Shown piece after piece: positions 26,523-35,320 of a DNA stretch of 64,000 nt. Source of the stretch: Acidobacteriaceae bacterium (lineage in GTDB: Bacteria; Acidobacteriota; Terriglobia; Terriglobales; Acidobacteriaceae); the NCBI GenBank assembly GCA_035944135.1, contig DASZBM010000008.1, positions 62,001-126,000 of the forward strand, written 5' to 3'. The notes beneath the pieces were generated by a model. The model was not told the DNA's origin and ran no database searches. It was given only the letters and a program-made list of their open reading frames with translations. The position numbers were made by a program, and so were the translations under genes. The stretch's first letter is position 1; every line of letters starts with the position of its first letter.

Positions 26523-27524
26523 CTAAGCCGTTACGGCGTGTTGAAGACGATGGCGCGCCATGGTGACGGCCATGCGAATGGCGGCCTTCATGTTGGCGGC
26601 GCCGGCGATGTTTTTTCCAGCGATATCGAACGCGGTGCCGTGGTCGACGGAGGTGCGCAGGATGGGGATACCCAGCGACATGTTCACGGTCGCTTCGAAG
26701 TCGAGGAGCTTCATTGGAATGTGACCCTGATCGTGGTACATGGCGACGATGAGATCGTGCGAGCCATTGGCGGCGCGGAAGAAGATGGTGTCGGGCGCGA
26801 GGGGGCCTTCGCAATCGATGCCGCGCGCTCGGCAGGCTTCAACGGCAGGAAGGATGAAGCGCTCATCCTCAGTGCCGAAGAGGCCGTGCTCTCCGGCGTG
26901 TGGGTTGAGGCCGCAGACGGCGATGCGCGGGCGCGGCTTGCCTAGCAGTTTCATGGCTTCGTCACCGAGCTCGATGGTGCGGATAATGCGCGCTGTGTCG
27001 AGGTTGCAGGCCTCGCGCAGGCTGATGTGCGTGGAGACGTGAACGACGCTGAGGCGCTGGCCCGCTAGAAGCATGCGTGAGTCGGGGGCATTGCAGAGTT
27101 CCGCGATGTACTCGGTGTGGCCGGAGAACTGCATGCCCGTGAGCGCCACGGCCTCTTTGTTGAGCGGTGCGGTGACCATGGCGTCGGCCTCGCCGCGCAG
27201 GCACATAAGTGTAGCGTCGTGCACGTAACGGACGGCGGCTGCGCCATACTCGGCGCGCAGCGTTCCCATTGCAATTGGTGTGCTCGGGGAGAGCATGTGG
27301 CAGTCGCGGAACTCAATGGGCAGTGTGTCCATTCGAATGCCGGTGCATTGCTCTGCTGCCGCGACGGCGGCGTAATCGCCCAGGATGACGAAGCGCGCGG
27401 AGTCTTGGATGTCAGGATCGGCGAGCGCTTTGAGCGTGACCTCGGCGCCGACTCCGGCGGGATCGCCGAGAGTGATGACGATGGTCGGGCGGAGCTCTTC
27501 GCTGGACGGTGCGCGGGTGGTCAA
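26523..27524 (-). CDS. PdxA2-like 4-phospho-D-threonate/erythronate dehydrogenase
   Basis: NAD-dependent decarboxylating dehydrogenase of the PdxA family, 333 residues. Motifs: ITLGDPAGVGAEV at the N-terminus, the metal histidines in GHTEYIAEL, LNPHAGEHGLFG and MYHDQGHIPMKL, and SVDHGTAFDIAG near the end. In known systems a PdxA2 next to a DUF1537 kinase oxidises 4-phospho-D-threonate (or erythronate) to dihydroxyacetone phosphate plus CO2. Here it overlaps the DUF1537 kinase gene by 4 bp (ATGA), which supports that role over vitamin B6 synthesis. A genuine pyridoxine PdxA cannot be excluded by motif alone. Confidence 0.88.
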   Translation of the reverse strand: MTTRAPSSEELRPTIVITLGDPAGVGAEVTLKALADPDIQDSARFVILGDYAAVAAAEQCTGIRMDTLPIEFRDCHMLSPSTPIAMGTLRAEYGAAAVRYVHDATLMCLRGEADAMVTAPLNKEAVALTGMQFSGHTEYIAELCNAPDSRMLLAGQRLSVVHVSTHISLREACNLDTARIIRTIELGDEAMKLLGKPRPRIAVCGLNPHAGEHGLFGTEDERFILPAVEACRARGIDCEGPLAPDTIFFRAANGSHDLIVAMYHDQGHIPMKLLDFEATVNMSLGIPILRTSVDHGTAFDIAGKNIAGAANMKAAIRMAVTMARHRLQHAVTA

Positions 27525-28681
27525 GCGGTTACCTCATGTGAGGCGCGATTTGCTTCCAGTAGACGACAGAGGAGGTCAGGTGCGCCAAAGCCGCCGCTCT
27601 TCAGCACGATGCGGACGCCATCGAAGGGGCCGCCCTCGGCGAGCGCGACGGGAACGCCGGGCGCGAACTCGTGCAGGAGACGCAGGGATTGGATCTCGAG
27701 TGCGCGGCAGGCGAAGTGCGCGGTGTCGCCGCCTGTCATGAAGAGGCAGCCGATCTGAGCGGGGTCATACGATGAGACGGCGCGGCGGATCTCGTTGGCG
27801 GTGGTCCGACCTAACTCGATTGGAACGAGCAGGTCGTCCTGCGTCGAGTGCGTTGCAGGCGAGGGGTGCTCGGCAATTTGTGCCACCTGTTGGAGATGGC
27901 TGACTTGCGCACGGCTGACCGGATGCGGGCTGCCGGTGAAGAAGATCGTTGGTCCTTCGCGGAGCTGCTTCGGTGGCTGCGTCGCTAGAGTGGGAAGTTC
28001 TGCGGCGAGAGCATGTGCGAGGCCACCGGAACCGATCCAAACGATTTGTTTGCCGAGAGATCGCGCCGCGCGCACGATCTGCGTCAGGTGAGTTGACGTC
28101 GAAGCATCGCAGAGTACAGCGCGAGTTCCGATGGACACGCAATCGGTCAGGGAGTCGGCGAGCGATTCGAAGGATTCATTTGCAGCTAGGCTGCCCAGCG
28201 AGCAGCCTGCCTGGGCGAGGAGATCCGCGATTGGGACCGAGTGTGTGCCCATGGAGTCGTGAATCTTGAGGACTCCTTGGTGAACGACGCGCCCGAGAGC
28301 AGGGTATGCGGGTGCGATGATGGCGATGTCGCAAGGGGCATGCCGCAGGGCTGCGGCGATCTCGACAACGGTGTTGCCGCGGAAGACTGAGTCGACCTTT
28401 TTGAAGAGCTCGACACCGGCGGGGAGTCGCTCTACGATGTTTTGCAGGCGGCGCACTGCTTCTTCGGAAAACAGGTCGCGGCTCTCCGTGGAGATGGCAC
28501 GAAGGCCGGCGTTTTCTGTGGCTTGGCGGGAAATTTGCACCCGGACGGGGTTGCATCGGCAGGTGAAGGCGACCGCAGCATCGCAGGCACCCGTCAGGTC
28601 GTCTGCCACGATGGTTAGCGGCGGGCACGCCGGAAGGGTCGGCTGAGGGCCATAATGGATTTCGGCCTTGCCGCTTCGCAT
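27521..28681 (-). CDS. Four-carbon acid sugar kinase (DUF1537)
   Basis: Cytoplasmic kinase of 386 residues phosphorylating a C4 sugar acid such as D-threonate or D-erythronate. The N-terminal domain contains IVADDLTGACDAAV, the family signature, and FKKVDSVFRGN; the C-terminal nucleotide-binding domain has LFMTGGDTA and LKSGGFG. First gene of the five-gene minus-strand operon (kinase, dehydrogenase, symporter, aldolase, alcohol dehydrogenase), ending with a 4-bp overlap into the PdxA2 gene. A 119-bp divergent gap separates it from the isomerase-like gene at 28801. Confidence 0.9.
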   Translation of the reverse strand: MRSGKAEIHYGPQPTLPACPPLTIVADDLTGACDAAVAFTCRCNPVRVQISRQATENAGLRAISTESRDLFSEEAVRRLQNIVERLPAGVELFKKVDSVFRGNTVVEIAAALRHAPCDIAIIAPAYPALGRVVHQGVLKIHDSMGTHSVPIADLLAQAGCSLGSLAANESFESLADSLTDCVSIGTRAVLCDASTSTHLTQIVRAARSLGKQIVWIGSGGLAHALAAELPTLATQPPKQLREGPTIFFTGSPHPVSRAQVSHLQQVAQIAEHPSPATHSTQDDLLVPIELGRTTANEIRRAVSSYDPAQIGCLFMTGGDTAHFACRALEIQSLRLLHEFAPGVPVALAEGGPFDGVRIVLKSGGFGAPDLLCRLLEANRASHEVTA

Positions 28682-28800
28682 TTGATGCTCTCCTGTCCGA
28701 TCCGCATTGTTTCAAAGGAATGGAAATCATGGCAAGACAATTTTCGAATTGTGCGCAAGAATGGAAGTAATTCAACCCCAAAGAGGAGAGAGCATTTCGA

Positions 28801-29640
28801 ATGAGGCCGACTCTGCGGCATGTTGCCAACCTCTGGACGCTGATGCAGCACCCCTCGCCAGAGCGCGAATGGACACTCGAAGAGAAGCTGGAAGCGATTC
28901 AGGACGCTGGTTTTGACGCCGTATGTTGGGCGCCGAGCCGGGCGCTGACCGAGGGTTTACAGAGGCGAGGATTAACCTTCGTCGGCGGAGTTGTGACGAG
29001 TGATCCGGCTGCATTCCCGGCGGTGCTGGATGAACTTCGAGACGCCGGAGCGCTGCACGTCAACGTGCAGCTCGGTGGCGATGAGATGTTGACGCCCGAG
29101 GCGCTCCAGCTGACCACGACGCTGATGGAAGGGGCAAGAGCGCGCGGGCTGCGTCCCGCGATTGAGACGCATCGCGGCACCTGCACGGAGACACCGGAGA
29201 AGATGTACGCGCTGGCGGACGGATATTTTGAGGCGGCCGGAGAGCTGCTGCCGATCTCATGGGATTTCTCGCATTTTGCCGTCGTCAAGCATCTCGTTCC
29301 GGAAAACTTCGAGCAGCGGCTGCTAGTTCGTCGCGATCTGGTGCAGAATGCGCAACAGTTTCACTTCCGCCCCTTCAATGGCCATCATATGCAGCTTCCG
29401 ATCACAAATGGGCGCGGCGAGCTGACGCAGGAAGTGCGTGAGTGGCTCCCATTTGCAGAGGCGGTACTCCGGTTCTGGCTGGAGGGAAACGGCGGAACCG
29501 ACCGCGAGATATTCGTCTGCCCTGAGCTGGGGCCGGTTGAGGGTGGATATGCGCTGTCGTCGTTTCCGAATAGCTGGGAGGACGCGCAGTTGTTGCGGCG
29601 GGAGATCGAAAGACTGTGGCGCCGTGTGGTCGCGAGCTAG
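28801..29640 (+). CDS. Sugar phosphate isomerase/epimerase-like TIM barrel protein
   Basis: Cytoplasmic protein of 279 residues of the xylose-isomerase-like TIM-barrel superfamily. Support: LEEKLEAIQDAGFDAVCWAP at the start, RPAIETHRGTCTETPEKMYAL (metal-ligand Glu and His), LLPISWDFSHFAVVKHL (Asp and His ligands) and FVCPELGPVEGGYAL near the end. It is divergent from the acid sugar operon and may supply or interconvert its substrate. The end overlaps the convergent araC-type gene by four bases. Specific reaction unknown. Confidence 0.8.
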   Translation: MRPTLRHVANLWTLMQHPSPEREWTLEEKLEAIQDAGFDAVCWAPSRALTEGLQRRGLTFVGGVVTSDPAAFPAVLDELRDAGALHVNVQLGGDEMLTPEALQLTTTLMEGARARGLRPAIETHRGTCTETPEKMYALADGYFEAAGELLPISWDFSHFAVVKHLVPENFEQRLLVRRDLVQNAQQFHFRPFNGHHMQLPITNGRGELTQEVREWLPFAEAVLRFWLEGNGGTDREIFVCPELGPVEGGYALSSFPNSWEDAQLLRREIERLWRRVVAS

Positions 29641-30461
29641 GGGCGGTCGCGACGGCGGTACTCGGCGGGCGAGCAGCCAGTGATTTGTCGGAAGACGCGG
29701 TGGAACTGCGGATAGCTTCCGAAGCCGGCCGCGAGGGAAGCCTCGAGCAGAGTGCACTTGCCTCGTTCAGCACTAACTTCATAGTGATCGAGGAACCGCT
29801 GCATGCGCTGGCGGTTACGAAATTGAACGATCGAGAGGCCAGTCTGCTGTTTGAAGAGCCGGCTGAGCCGTGAAGGACTCAGACTGGCGCGGCTCGCAAG
29901 CTGCGAAAGACTGTAACTGTTCTGATCAGAAAGTAGCAGCCGTGCAGTACTCTCGACCCCGGGATGAACGTTACGTACTGGAACTTTACCCGCTTTCTCG
30001 AAGCACTTCCAGGCGTGCAGTAGGGTGTAGGCCAGGCTGGCATTGAGAAGCCCCGGTTCGTCTGTGCTTTCGGCGAGGCCGACGAAGAGCTCTTCGAATC
30101 GTGTGAGCTGATGTTGGCTCAAGCGGCGGCAGGTGTCGCCGGAGAAATTTCGTTGGAGTAGCGGCAGAGACGCGGTATCTACGGCGCTGCGCCTGATTAG
30201 CCGCCGTCGAAAGACGACGATCCACATCTGGAAGTCGGGCGTTTGCTCGAAAAGGACATGTTCCTGCGCAGGAAACAGCCAGAGCAGGTCACCGCGGCGT
30301 ATCCGATACTGCCGATTCCCCAACAGATATGTCCCGGTGCCATGGGTTACAAGATTCAACTCGAGCTCTACATGATGATGCCGACGGTTGGCTCCAGCTG
30401 GATTGGCATAGAGCCACGCTTTGCCATCCATGTTGTCCGGAAGTTTGAGCCGTTGAAGCAT
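29637..30461 (-). CDS. AraC-family transcriptional regulator
   Basis: DNA-binding regulator of 274 residues. The N-terminal cupin-like sensing domain (about 10-130) has HHHVELELNLVTHGTGTYLL and GDLLWLFPAQEH. The C-terminal double helix-turn-helix (about 175-272) has SLSQLASRASLSPSRLSRLFKQQTG and the signature second HTH ending FGSYPQFHRVFRQITGCSPAEYRRR. ATG at 30461 is chosen; a TTG at 30482 would add seven residues. It is divergent from the PhyH gene at 30536 (74 bp) and probably controls the 30.5-37.4 kb genes. Confidence 0.9.
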   Translation of the reverse strand: MLQRLKLPDNMDGKAWLYANPAGANRRHHHVELELNLVTHGTGTYLLGNRQYRIRRGDLLWLFPAQEHVLFEQTPDFQMWIVVFRRRLIRRSAVDTASLPLLQRNFSGDTCRRLSQHQLTRFEELFVGLAESTDEPGLLNASLAYTLLHAWKCFEKAGKVPVRNVHPGVESTARLLLSDQNSYSLSQLASRASLSPSRLSRLFKQQTGLSIVQFRNRQRMQRFLDHYEVSAERGKCTLLEASLAAGFGSYPQFHRVFRQITGCSPAEYRRRDRP

Positions 30462-30535
30462 GCCGACAAAAAATGATAACAACCCCGAGATAAATGAGAA
30501 GCCAATCGTGGCTGCGCTTGACTAAAGTGACTAGC

Positions 30536-31357
30536 ATGAAAATAACGGATCAGCAGCGCGAGCTCTATCGCGACGAAGGCTACATGATTCTTCCGGGAGT
30601 CATTCCGCCTGCGATGCTGGAGATGCTGCGCGAAGAGTGTTCCTACTATCTTGGCTACTACGACTCCATTATGGACGCCAAGGGCGTGGAGACCGAAAAT
30701 ATCAGCCACCGCGGCAAGCGCTACTTCATCAACAATCGCTATAGGCTGAGCAATCGGCTGTGGCAGTTCATCTTTAGCGACCTGATGGCGGAGGTCGCAC
30801 GCGCGACGGTGGGCGACGAAGCGTACCTTTTTCACGAACAGTGGGTAGTGAAAGGCGCGGAGCAGGGCATGAAATTCGCCTGGCACCAGGATAGCGGCTA
30901 CGTGAAGTGGTACAACCCGACTACGCAACACAAGCCTTATGTAACCTGCTGGTGCACGCTGGATGATGTGAGCGAGGAGAACGGCACGGTGTATCTGCTA
31001 CCACACTCCCGCGGAGGTACAAAGAGCACGATCATCAATCACACCAAGGAAGACGGCACGAATGACCTCATCGGCTACTCTGGCAGCGATCCTGGCGATG
31101 CGCTGATTGTGCCTGCGGGAAGCATTGTCGCTTTCGACAGCTTCGTGTTTCATCGCAGTGGGCCGAACAAGACAGAGCGCATGCGCCGGATCTATCTGCC
31201 GCAGTACAGCGCGAAGCCGATCGATCGCCCGGACGGCAAGCCGTGGGCGATGGCGACGCCGTTCCTTAAAGATGGAAAGAACGTTTATAACCACGCTGAC
31301 GATACGCCGGAACGCTACGGTCCCTTTCCGGAGACAAAAAAGGAGAACGCAGCCTGA
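30536..31357 (+). CDS. PhyH-family Fe(II)/2-oxoglutarate dioxygenase
   Basis: Non-heme iron oxygenase of the phytanoyl-CoA dioxygenase family, 273 residues. The start MKITDQQRELYRDEGYMILP is the classic family N-terminus (the N-terminal helix before the first strand). Iron ligands are H117 and D119 in AWHQDSGY and the distal His in FVFHRSGPN; the Arg in MRRIYLPQY would bind 2-oxoglutarate. ATG at 30536 is preferred over an upstream in-frame ATG at 30494. It lies between araC and a sugar transporter and may oxidise a sugar-linked or aglycone moiety. Substrate unknown. Confidence 0.88.
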   Translation: MKITDQQRELYRDEGYMILPGVIPPAMLEMLREECSYYLGYYDSIMDAKGVETENISHRGKRYFINNRYRLSNRLWQFIFSDLMAEVARATVGDEAYLFHEQWVVKGAEQGMKFAWHQDSGYVKWYNPTTQHKPYVTCWCTLDDVSEENGTVYLLPHSRGGTKSTIINHTKEDGTNDLIGYSGSDPGDALIVPAGSIVAFDSFVFHRSGPNKTERMRRIYLPQYSAKPIDRPDGKPWAMATPFLKDGKNVYNHADDTPERYGPFPETKKENAA

Positions 31358-31466
31358 TTTGGCGAGAGGTTCGGCCAGGTGCCGCGGCGGGACCGTGAAG
31401 CCGAACGACAAGGCATCAGATAAGGTTTCGTCACAGAAGAGCGAGTAAGCTGACGAAGAGCGTCGC

Positions 31467-32825
31467 ATGAAGAGCCAAGTTCTCACGACCCGCCTAAGTT
31501 ACATGTCCAGCGAGGTCGCAGGGCAGCTTATCTTCTGCGTCATTTCGTTTTATCTGCTCAAGTTCTACACGGATGTCTACGGGCTAACAGCCGCCACTGC
31601 TGGAGCGATCCTGCTCATTGCGCGCTGCACGGATGCTCTCGACGCACCGGTGTGGGGAATTGTGTTCGAGAAAATGCACAGCCCGTTGGGCAAGAGCCGC
31701 CCGTGGTTTCTGTGGTTGTGCGTGCCGTTCGCACTCGCCGGTGTGGCAACCTTTGTTACGCCGAACCTCGGGCCCACGGCGAAGATTGTCTACGCCGCAT
31801 GCACGTATGTTAGTTGCAGCATTCTGTACACAGGTATCAACACGCCAGTAACGGCGATCCTCGCTTCTTTGACCCCAAGCTCCCATGAACGCGTGGTGCT
31901 GACGAGCTTTCGCATGTTCGGGTCGAAGCTTGGCGTTCTGTTTGTGAACCTGACGGTGCTGGGTCTTGTCGCGCGCCTGGGCCACGGCGATAGTCGTCGT
32001 GGCTTCATGCTGGTGATGCCAATCTATGCGATCGGCACGGTTGTTCTATATCTGGTGGCTTTTCGCAATTTACGCGAGGTTACGGAGATCAAGAGTCAGC
32101 ATAGCTCGCTGCGGCACACGCTGCGTGCCTTGAAGGGCAATGCTCCATGGCTGATTATTTTTCTGAGTAGCCTCTTCTTTTGGATAGCCTTCATCGCCCG
32201 CATCTCATCGGCACCGTACTTTTTTGAGTATGTGCTGCATCGTGAGGATCTTACCTCGATCGCAAATAGCCTGGATGTCGTTTCGCTCGGGAGCATCTTG
32301 TTGCTACCCCTCTTTTGCAAGTGGACTTCAAAACGCAGTGTTTGGGCGTGCGGTCTCGTCGGATCGATGGCCGCGCAACTTGTCGTGTTCGCCGGCGTTC
32401 ATAATGGCTCCGTCGCACTCGTGATGACGGGTTGGGTCATCGGATTTCTGGCGAGCGGCGTGGCGATGGCGATGCCGTTTTCGTTGCTCTCAGACAGCGT
32501 GGATTACGGCGAGTGGAAGGGTGGCGTGCGCGCGGCCGGTCTGCTTACCGCGATTGGTGCGGCGTTCTGCCTGAAGGCGGGCAGTGGTCTTGGCGGTGCA
32601 TTGCCCGCGTGGATTCTTGCGCATTTCCAATATGTGCCGAATGTTGAACAGACGGCTCGTTCGCTGATCGGGATTGAACTTAGCTGCGTCTGGTTGCCGG
32701 CGATTGCTTATACGGTCGCGGTGATTCCCGTGTTCTTTTACCACCGGTACGAAAGACTGGAGCCCCAGATCCAGCAGGAACTCGAAGAGCGCAGGCGCGT
32801 TGCTGCGGCAATGAGCAGTATTTAG
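31467..32825 (+). CDS. GPH-family sugar:cation symporter
   Basis: Inner-membrane MFS-type carrier of 452 residues with 12 predicted membrane segments, of the glycoside-pentoside-hexuronide (melibiose carrier) family. Signature regions are LTAATAGAILLIARCTDALDAP with the conserved Asp pair, LGKSRPWFLWLCVP and LLSDSVDYGEWKGG before helix 9-10. It is followed after 17 bp by the GH31 gene, so it probably imports the oligosaccharide (xylo- or gluco-type) that GH31 hydrolyses in the cytoplasm. Confidence 0.92.
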   Translation: MKSQVLTTRLSYMSSEVAGQLIFCVISFYLLKFYTDVYGLTAATAGAILLIARCTDALDAPVWGIVFEKMHSPLGKSRPWFLWLCVPFALAGVATFVTPNLGPTAKIVYAACTYVSCSILYTGINTPVTAILASLTPSSHERVVLTSFRMFGSKLGVLFVNLTVLGLVARLGHGDSRRGFMLVMPIYAIGTVVLYLVAFRNLREVTEIKSQHSSLRHTLRALKGNAPWLIIFLSSLFFWIAFIARISSAPYFFEYVLHREDLTSIANSLDVVSLGSILLLPLFCKWTSKRSVWACGLVGSMAAQLVVFAGVHNGSVALVMTGWVIGFLASGVAMAMPFSLLSDSVDYGEWKGGVRAAGLLTAIGAAFCLKAGSGLGGALPAWILAHFQYVPNVEQTARSLIGIELSCVWLPAIAYTVAVIPVFFYHRYERLEPQIQQELEERRRVAAAMSSI

Positions 32826-32842
32826 GGAGTTAATAGCAGAGA

Positions 32843-35320
32843 ATGTTTACGGTCGAGCGACAGTCGGGTGATGCGATCTTCCGCGAAGGTGATCAGATTC
32901 TGCGAGTCCGTTTCGTTTCAGATTCGATTGCACGGATTACCTATACACGCGGAAGGGCGTTTCTTGACAAGCCAAGTCGCATCGTCGTCGCACAAGAGGT
33001 CGGTGGGGAGTTCGGGCTCCGCGAAGATTCGCAGAGCTATGTGTTATCTGCGGGACCGTTGACTGTGGCTGTAAATAGGTCGACTGGAGCGCTCAGCTAT
33101 TACAGTCCAACGGGCGATTTGCTAACACGAGAGCCGGACCGTGGTGGTCGGACGCTGGCTCCTAAAGTCGTCATGCGGAACGTCTTCCGCGAAGGTGTGG
33201 TGATTGCAACAGCGCAGAGCATCGATGGGGCCCGCGCCACTGTTGCGGAGCACGAGACGATCTTCGATCGTGAGGCATTCGAGGCCAAAGTGGAGTTCGT
33301 CTTCGGCCAAGATGAAGCGCTGTTTGGGCTAGGCTCGCACGAGGAAGGTTATGGCAATCTGCGCGGGCATGTGCGTGAGCTCTATCAGCAGAACATGAAG
33401 GCTGTTGTGCCGCATCTGGTTTCTACGCGTGGTTATAGCGTGTTGCTCGATTGTTGCTCGCTGACGATCTTCAGAGATGATGACCAAGGTAGTTACTGGT
33501 GGGCCGACGTGGTCGACGAACTAGATTATTACTTTATCTACGGCGGAGACTTCGACGGTGTGATGTGTGGCTATCGACGGTTAACGGGAGCGACGCCATT
33601 GCCGCCAAAGTGGGCGTTCGGGTATGTGCAGTCCAAGGAACGCTATGTAACTGCTGAGGAGATGATCGTCGTCGTAGCTGAATACAGGCGGCGTCAGATT
33701 CCGCTCGACTGCATTGTCCTGGATTGGAAGTCGTGGCCGAATGGAATGGGTTGGGGGCAGAAGTCGTTTGACACGCTGCGCTTTCCGGACCCTGCGGGGT
33801 TTATCGAGAAACTGCACGCGATGGGTGCGCGGCTGATGGTTTCGATCTGGCCCATTATGACGGGAGGGTGCGAGAACCAGCGCGAACTGAATGACAGGCA
33901 CTTGATGCTCGGAAATCAATCAACGTATAACGCATTTCTTCCGGAGGCCCGGGCGTGTTACTGGGAGCAGGCACGACGTGGATTGTTCGCTCATGGAGTG
34001 GATGCGTGGTGGTGCGACTGCACAGAGCCGTTTGAAGCCGACTGGGCCGGCGCGGTCAAACCGTCACCAGGGGAGCGTCTGCAAATCAACACCGAGGCGT
34101 CGAAACTCTATCTGGACGCGGGCGAGATCAACGCATACTCGCTTGTGCACTCGCAGGGAATCTACGAATGGCAACGCAGCGAATCGAGCGATAAACGGGT
34201 GCTTAATCTCACTCGCTCTTCTTACGCTGGCCAGCATCGTTTCGGCACGTTTACATGGAACGGTGATGTGTCCGCAACCTGGGAGACGCTGAGGCGTTGC
34301 ATTCCTGAAGGCGTGAACTTTTGCGCGACGGGTGAAGCCTACTGGACGGTCGACGCTGGCGGATTCTTCGTCGACAAGCGACCAGATCTCTGGTTCTGGC
34401 GCGGTGCTTATTCCGGAGGCTGCCGTGGACTGACACCGATGGACGCCCTCGCGCCGGACCCGAACGATACAGGCTCTACTGATCTCGGGTTCTGGGAGTT
34501 GTATACCCGCTGGCTGCAGTACGCAGCGTTTTTGCCCATGTTCCGTTCGCACGGTACGGACGTCCCGCGTGAGATATGGCGATTCGGCGAAGAAGATTCA
34601 CCTTTCTATAATGCGATCGCTGCGTCCATTCGATTCCGCTATCGTCTTTTGCCGTACATCTATTCACTCGCGGCGGCAGTCACGCGAGACGGAGTCGCCA
34701 TGGTGCGCGCAGTGGCGCTCGAGTTTCCCTTGGATATCGGCACGCACGCGATCAAGGATGAGTTCCTTTTCGGCCAGTCGCTGTTGGTCTGTCCAGTGAC
34801 GCAACCTATGTACTATGACCAAGGCTCGCGAGCTATCAATGATGTAGCAAAGTTGCGCGAGGTTTATCTGCCGGCAGGTTGTAAGTGGTTCGATTTGTGG
34901 AAGAGCAAGTTGTACGAAGGCGGCCAAACAGTCGTCGTGGATGCACCGCTGGAGCATATTCCGGTATTCGTGCGAGCTGGATGCATCGTGCCAATGACTC
35001 AACCGATGCAGTTTGTCGATGAGGTCCGCAATGCGGCATACGAGGTTCGCATCTACACTGGCGCAGATGCATCGTTCCTTCTCTACGAAGACGCGGGCGA
35101 TGGTTATGCCTACGAAAACGGCGAGTATGCGCAGGTATCAATTGAATGGAACCAGCAATTGCGCCGTCTGATTGTGAATGCACGCGAGGGCGGTTTTCCC
35201 GAAATGATTAGGGAGCGGGAGTACCGCATTTTGTTCATTTCAGCAGACGGCACGCGGCAACAGAGCTTGCTGTATAAGGGCGAGGAAATTTGTTTGCGCA
35301 TAGATGAGGTAGATCGTTGA
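32843..35320 (+). CDS. GH31 alpha-xylosidase/alpha-glucosidase
   Basis: Retaining GH31 hydrolase of 825 residues with no signal peptide, so cytoplasmic. Domain order: N-terminal mutarotase-like beta-sandwich (about 1-230), (beta/alpha)8 barrel starting PLPPKWAFGYVQSKERY, and C-terminal beta domains. The nucleophile is the Asp in VDAWWCDCTEP (about 392) and the acid/base Asp is in FRSHGTDVPRE (about 568). The RYV-type barrel start and KSWPNGMGW region are more like alpha-xylosidases, but this is inference. The stop overlaps the TTG start of the beta-helix gene. Confidence 0.9.
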   Translation: MFTVERQSGDAIFREGDQILRVRFVSDSIARITYTRGRAFLDKPSRIVVAQEVGGEFGLREDSQSYVLSAGPLTVAVNRSTGALSYYSPTGDLLTREPDRGGRTLAPKVVMRNVFREGVVIATAQSIDGARATVAEHETIFDREAFEAKVEFVFGQDEALFGLGSHEEGYGNLRGHVRELYQQNMKAVVPHLVSTRGYSVLLDCCSLTIFRDDDQGSYWWADVVDELDYYFIYGGDFDGVMCGYRRLTGATPLPPKWAFGYVQSKERYVTAEEMIVVVAEYRRRQIPLDCIVLDWKSWPNGMGWGQKSFDTLRFPDPAGFIEKLHAMGARLMVSIWPIMTGGCENQRELNDRHLMLGNQSTYNAFLPEARACYWEQARRGLFAHGVDAWWCDCTEPFEADWAGAVKPSPGERLQINTEASKLYLDAGEINAYSLVHSQGIYEWQRSESSDKRVLNLTRSSYAGQHRFGTFTWNGDVSATWETLRRCIPEGVNFCATGEAYWTVDAGGFFVDKRPDLWFWRGAYSGGCRGLTPMDALAPDPNDTGSTDLGFWELYTRWLQYAAFLPMFRSHGTDVPREIWRFGEEDSPFYNAIAASIRFRYRLLPYIYSLAAAVTRDGVAMVRAVALEFPLDIGTHAIKDEFLFGQSLLVCPVTQPMYYDQGSRAINDVAKLREVYLPAGCKWFDLWKSKLYEGGQTVVVDAPLEHIPVFVRAGCIVPMTQPMQFVDEVRNAAYEVRIYTGADASFLLYEDAGDGYAYENGEYAQVSIEWNQQLRRLIVNAREGGFPEMIREREYRILFISADGTRQQSLLYKGEEICLRIDEVDR

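Noticed and set aside
30519-30532. Pair of TGACT near the PhyH gene at 30536
   Set aside because: Spacing is 9 bp, not 11, and no TGACAAT core is present.
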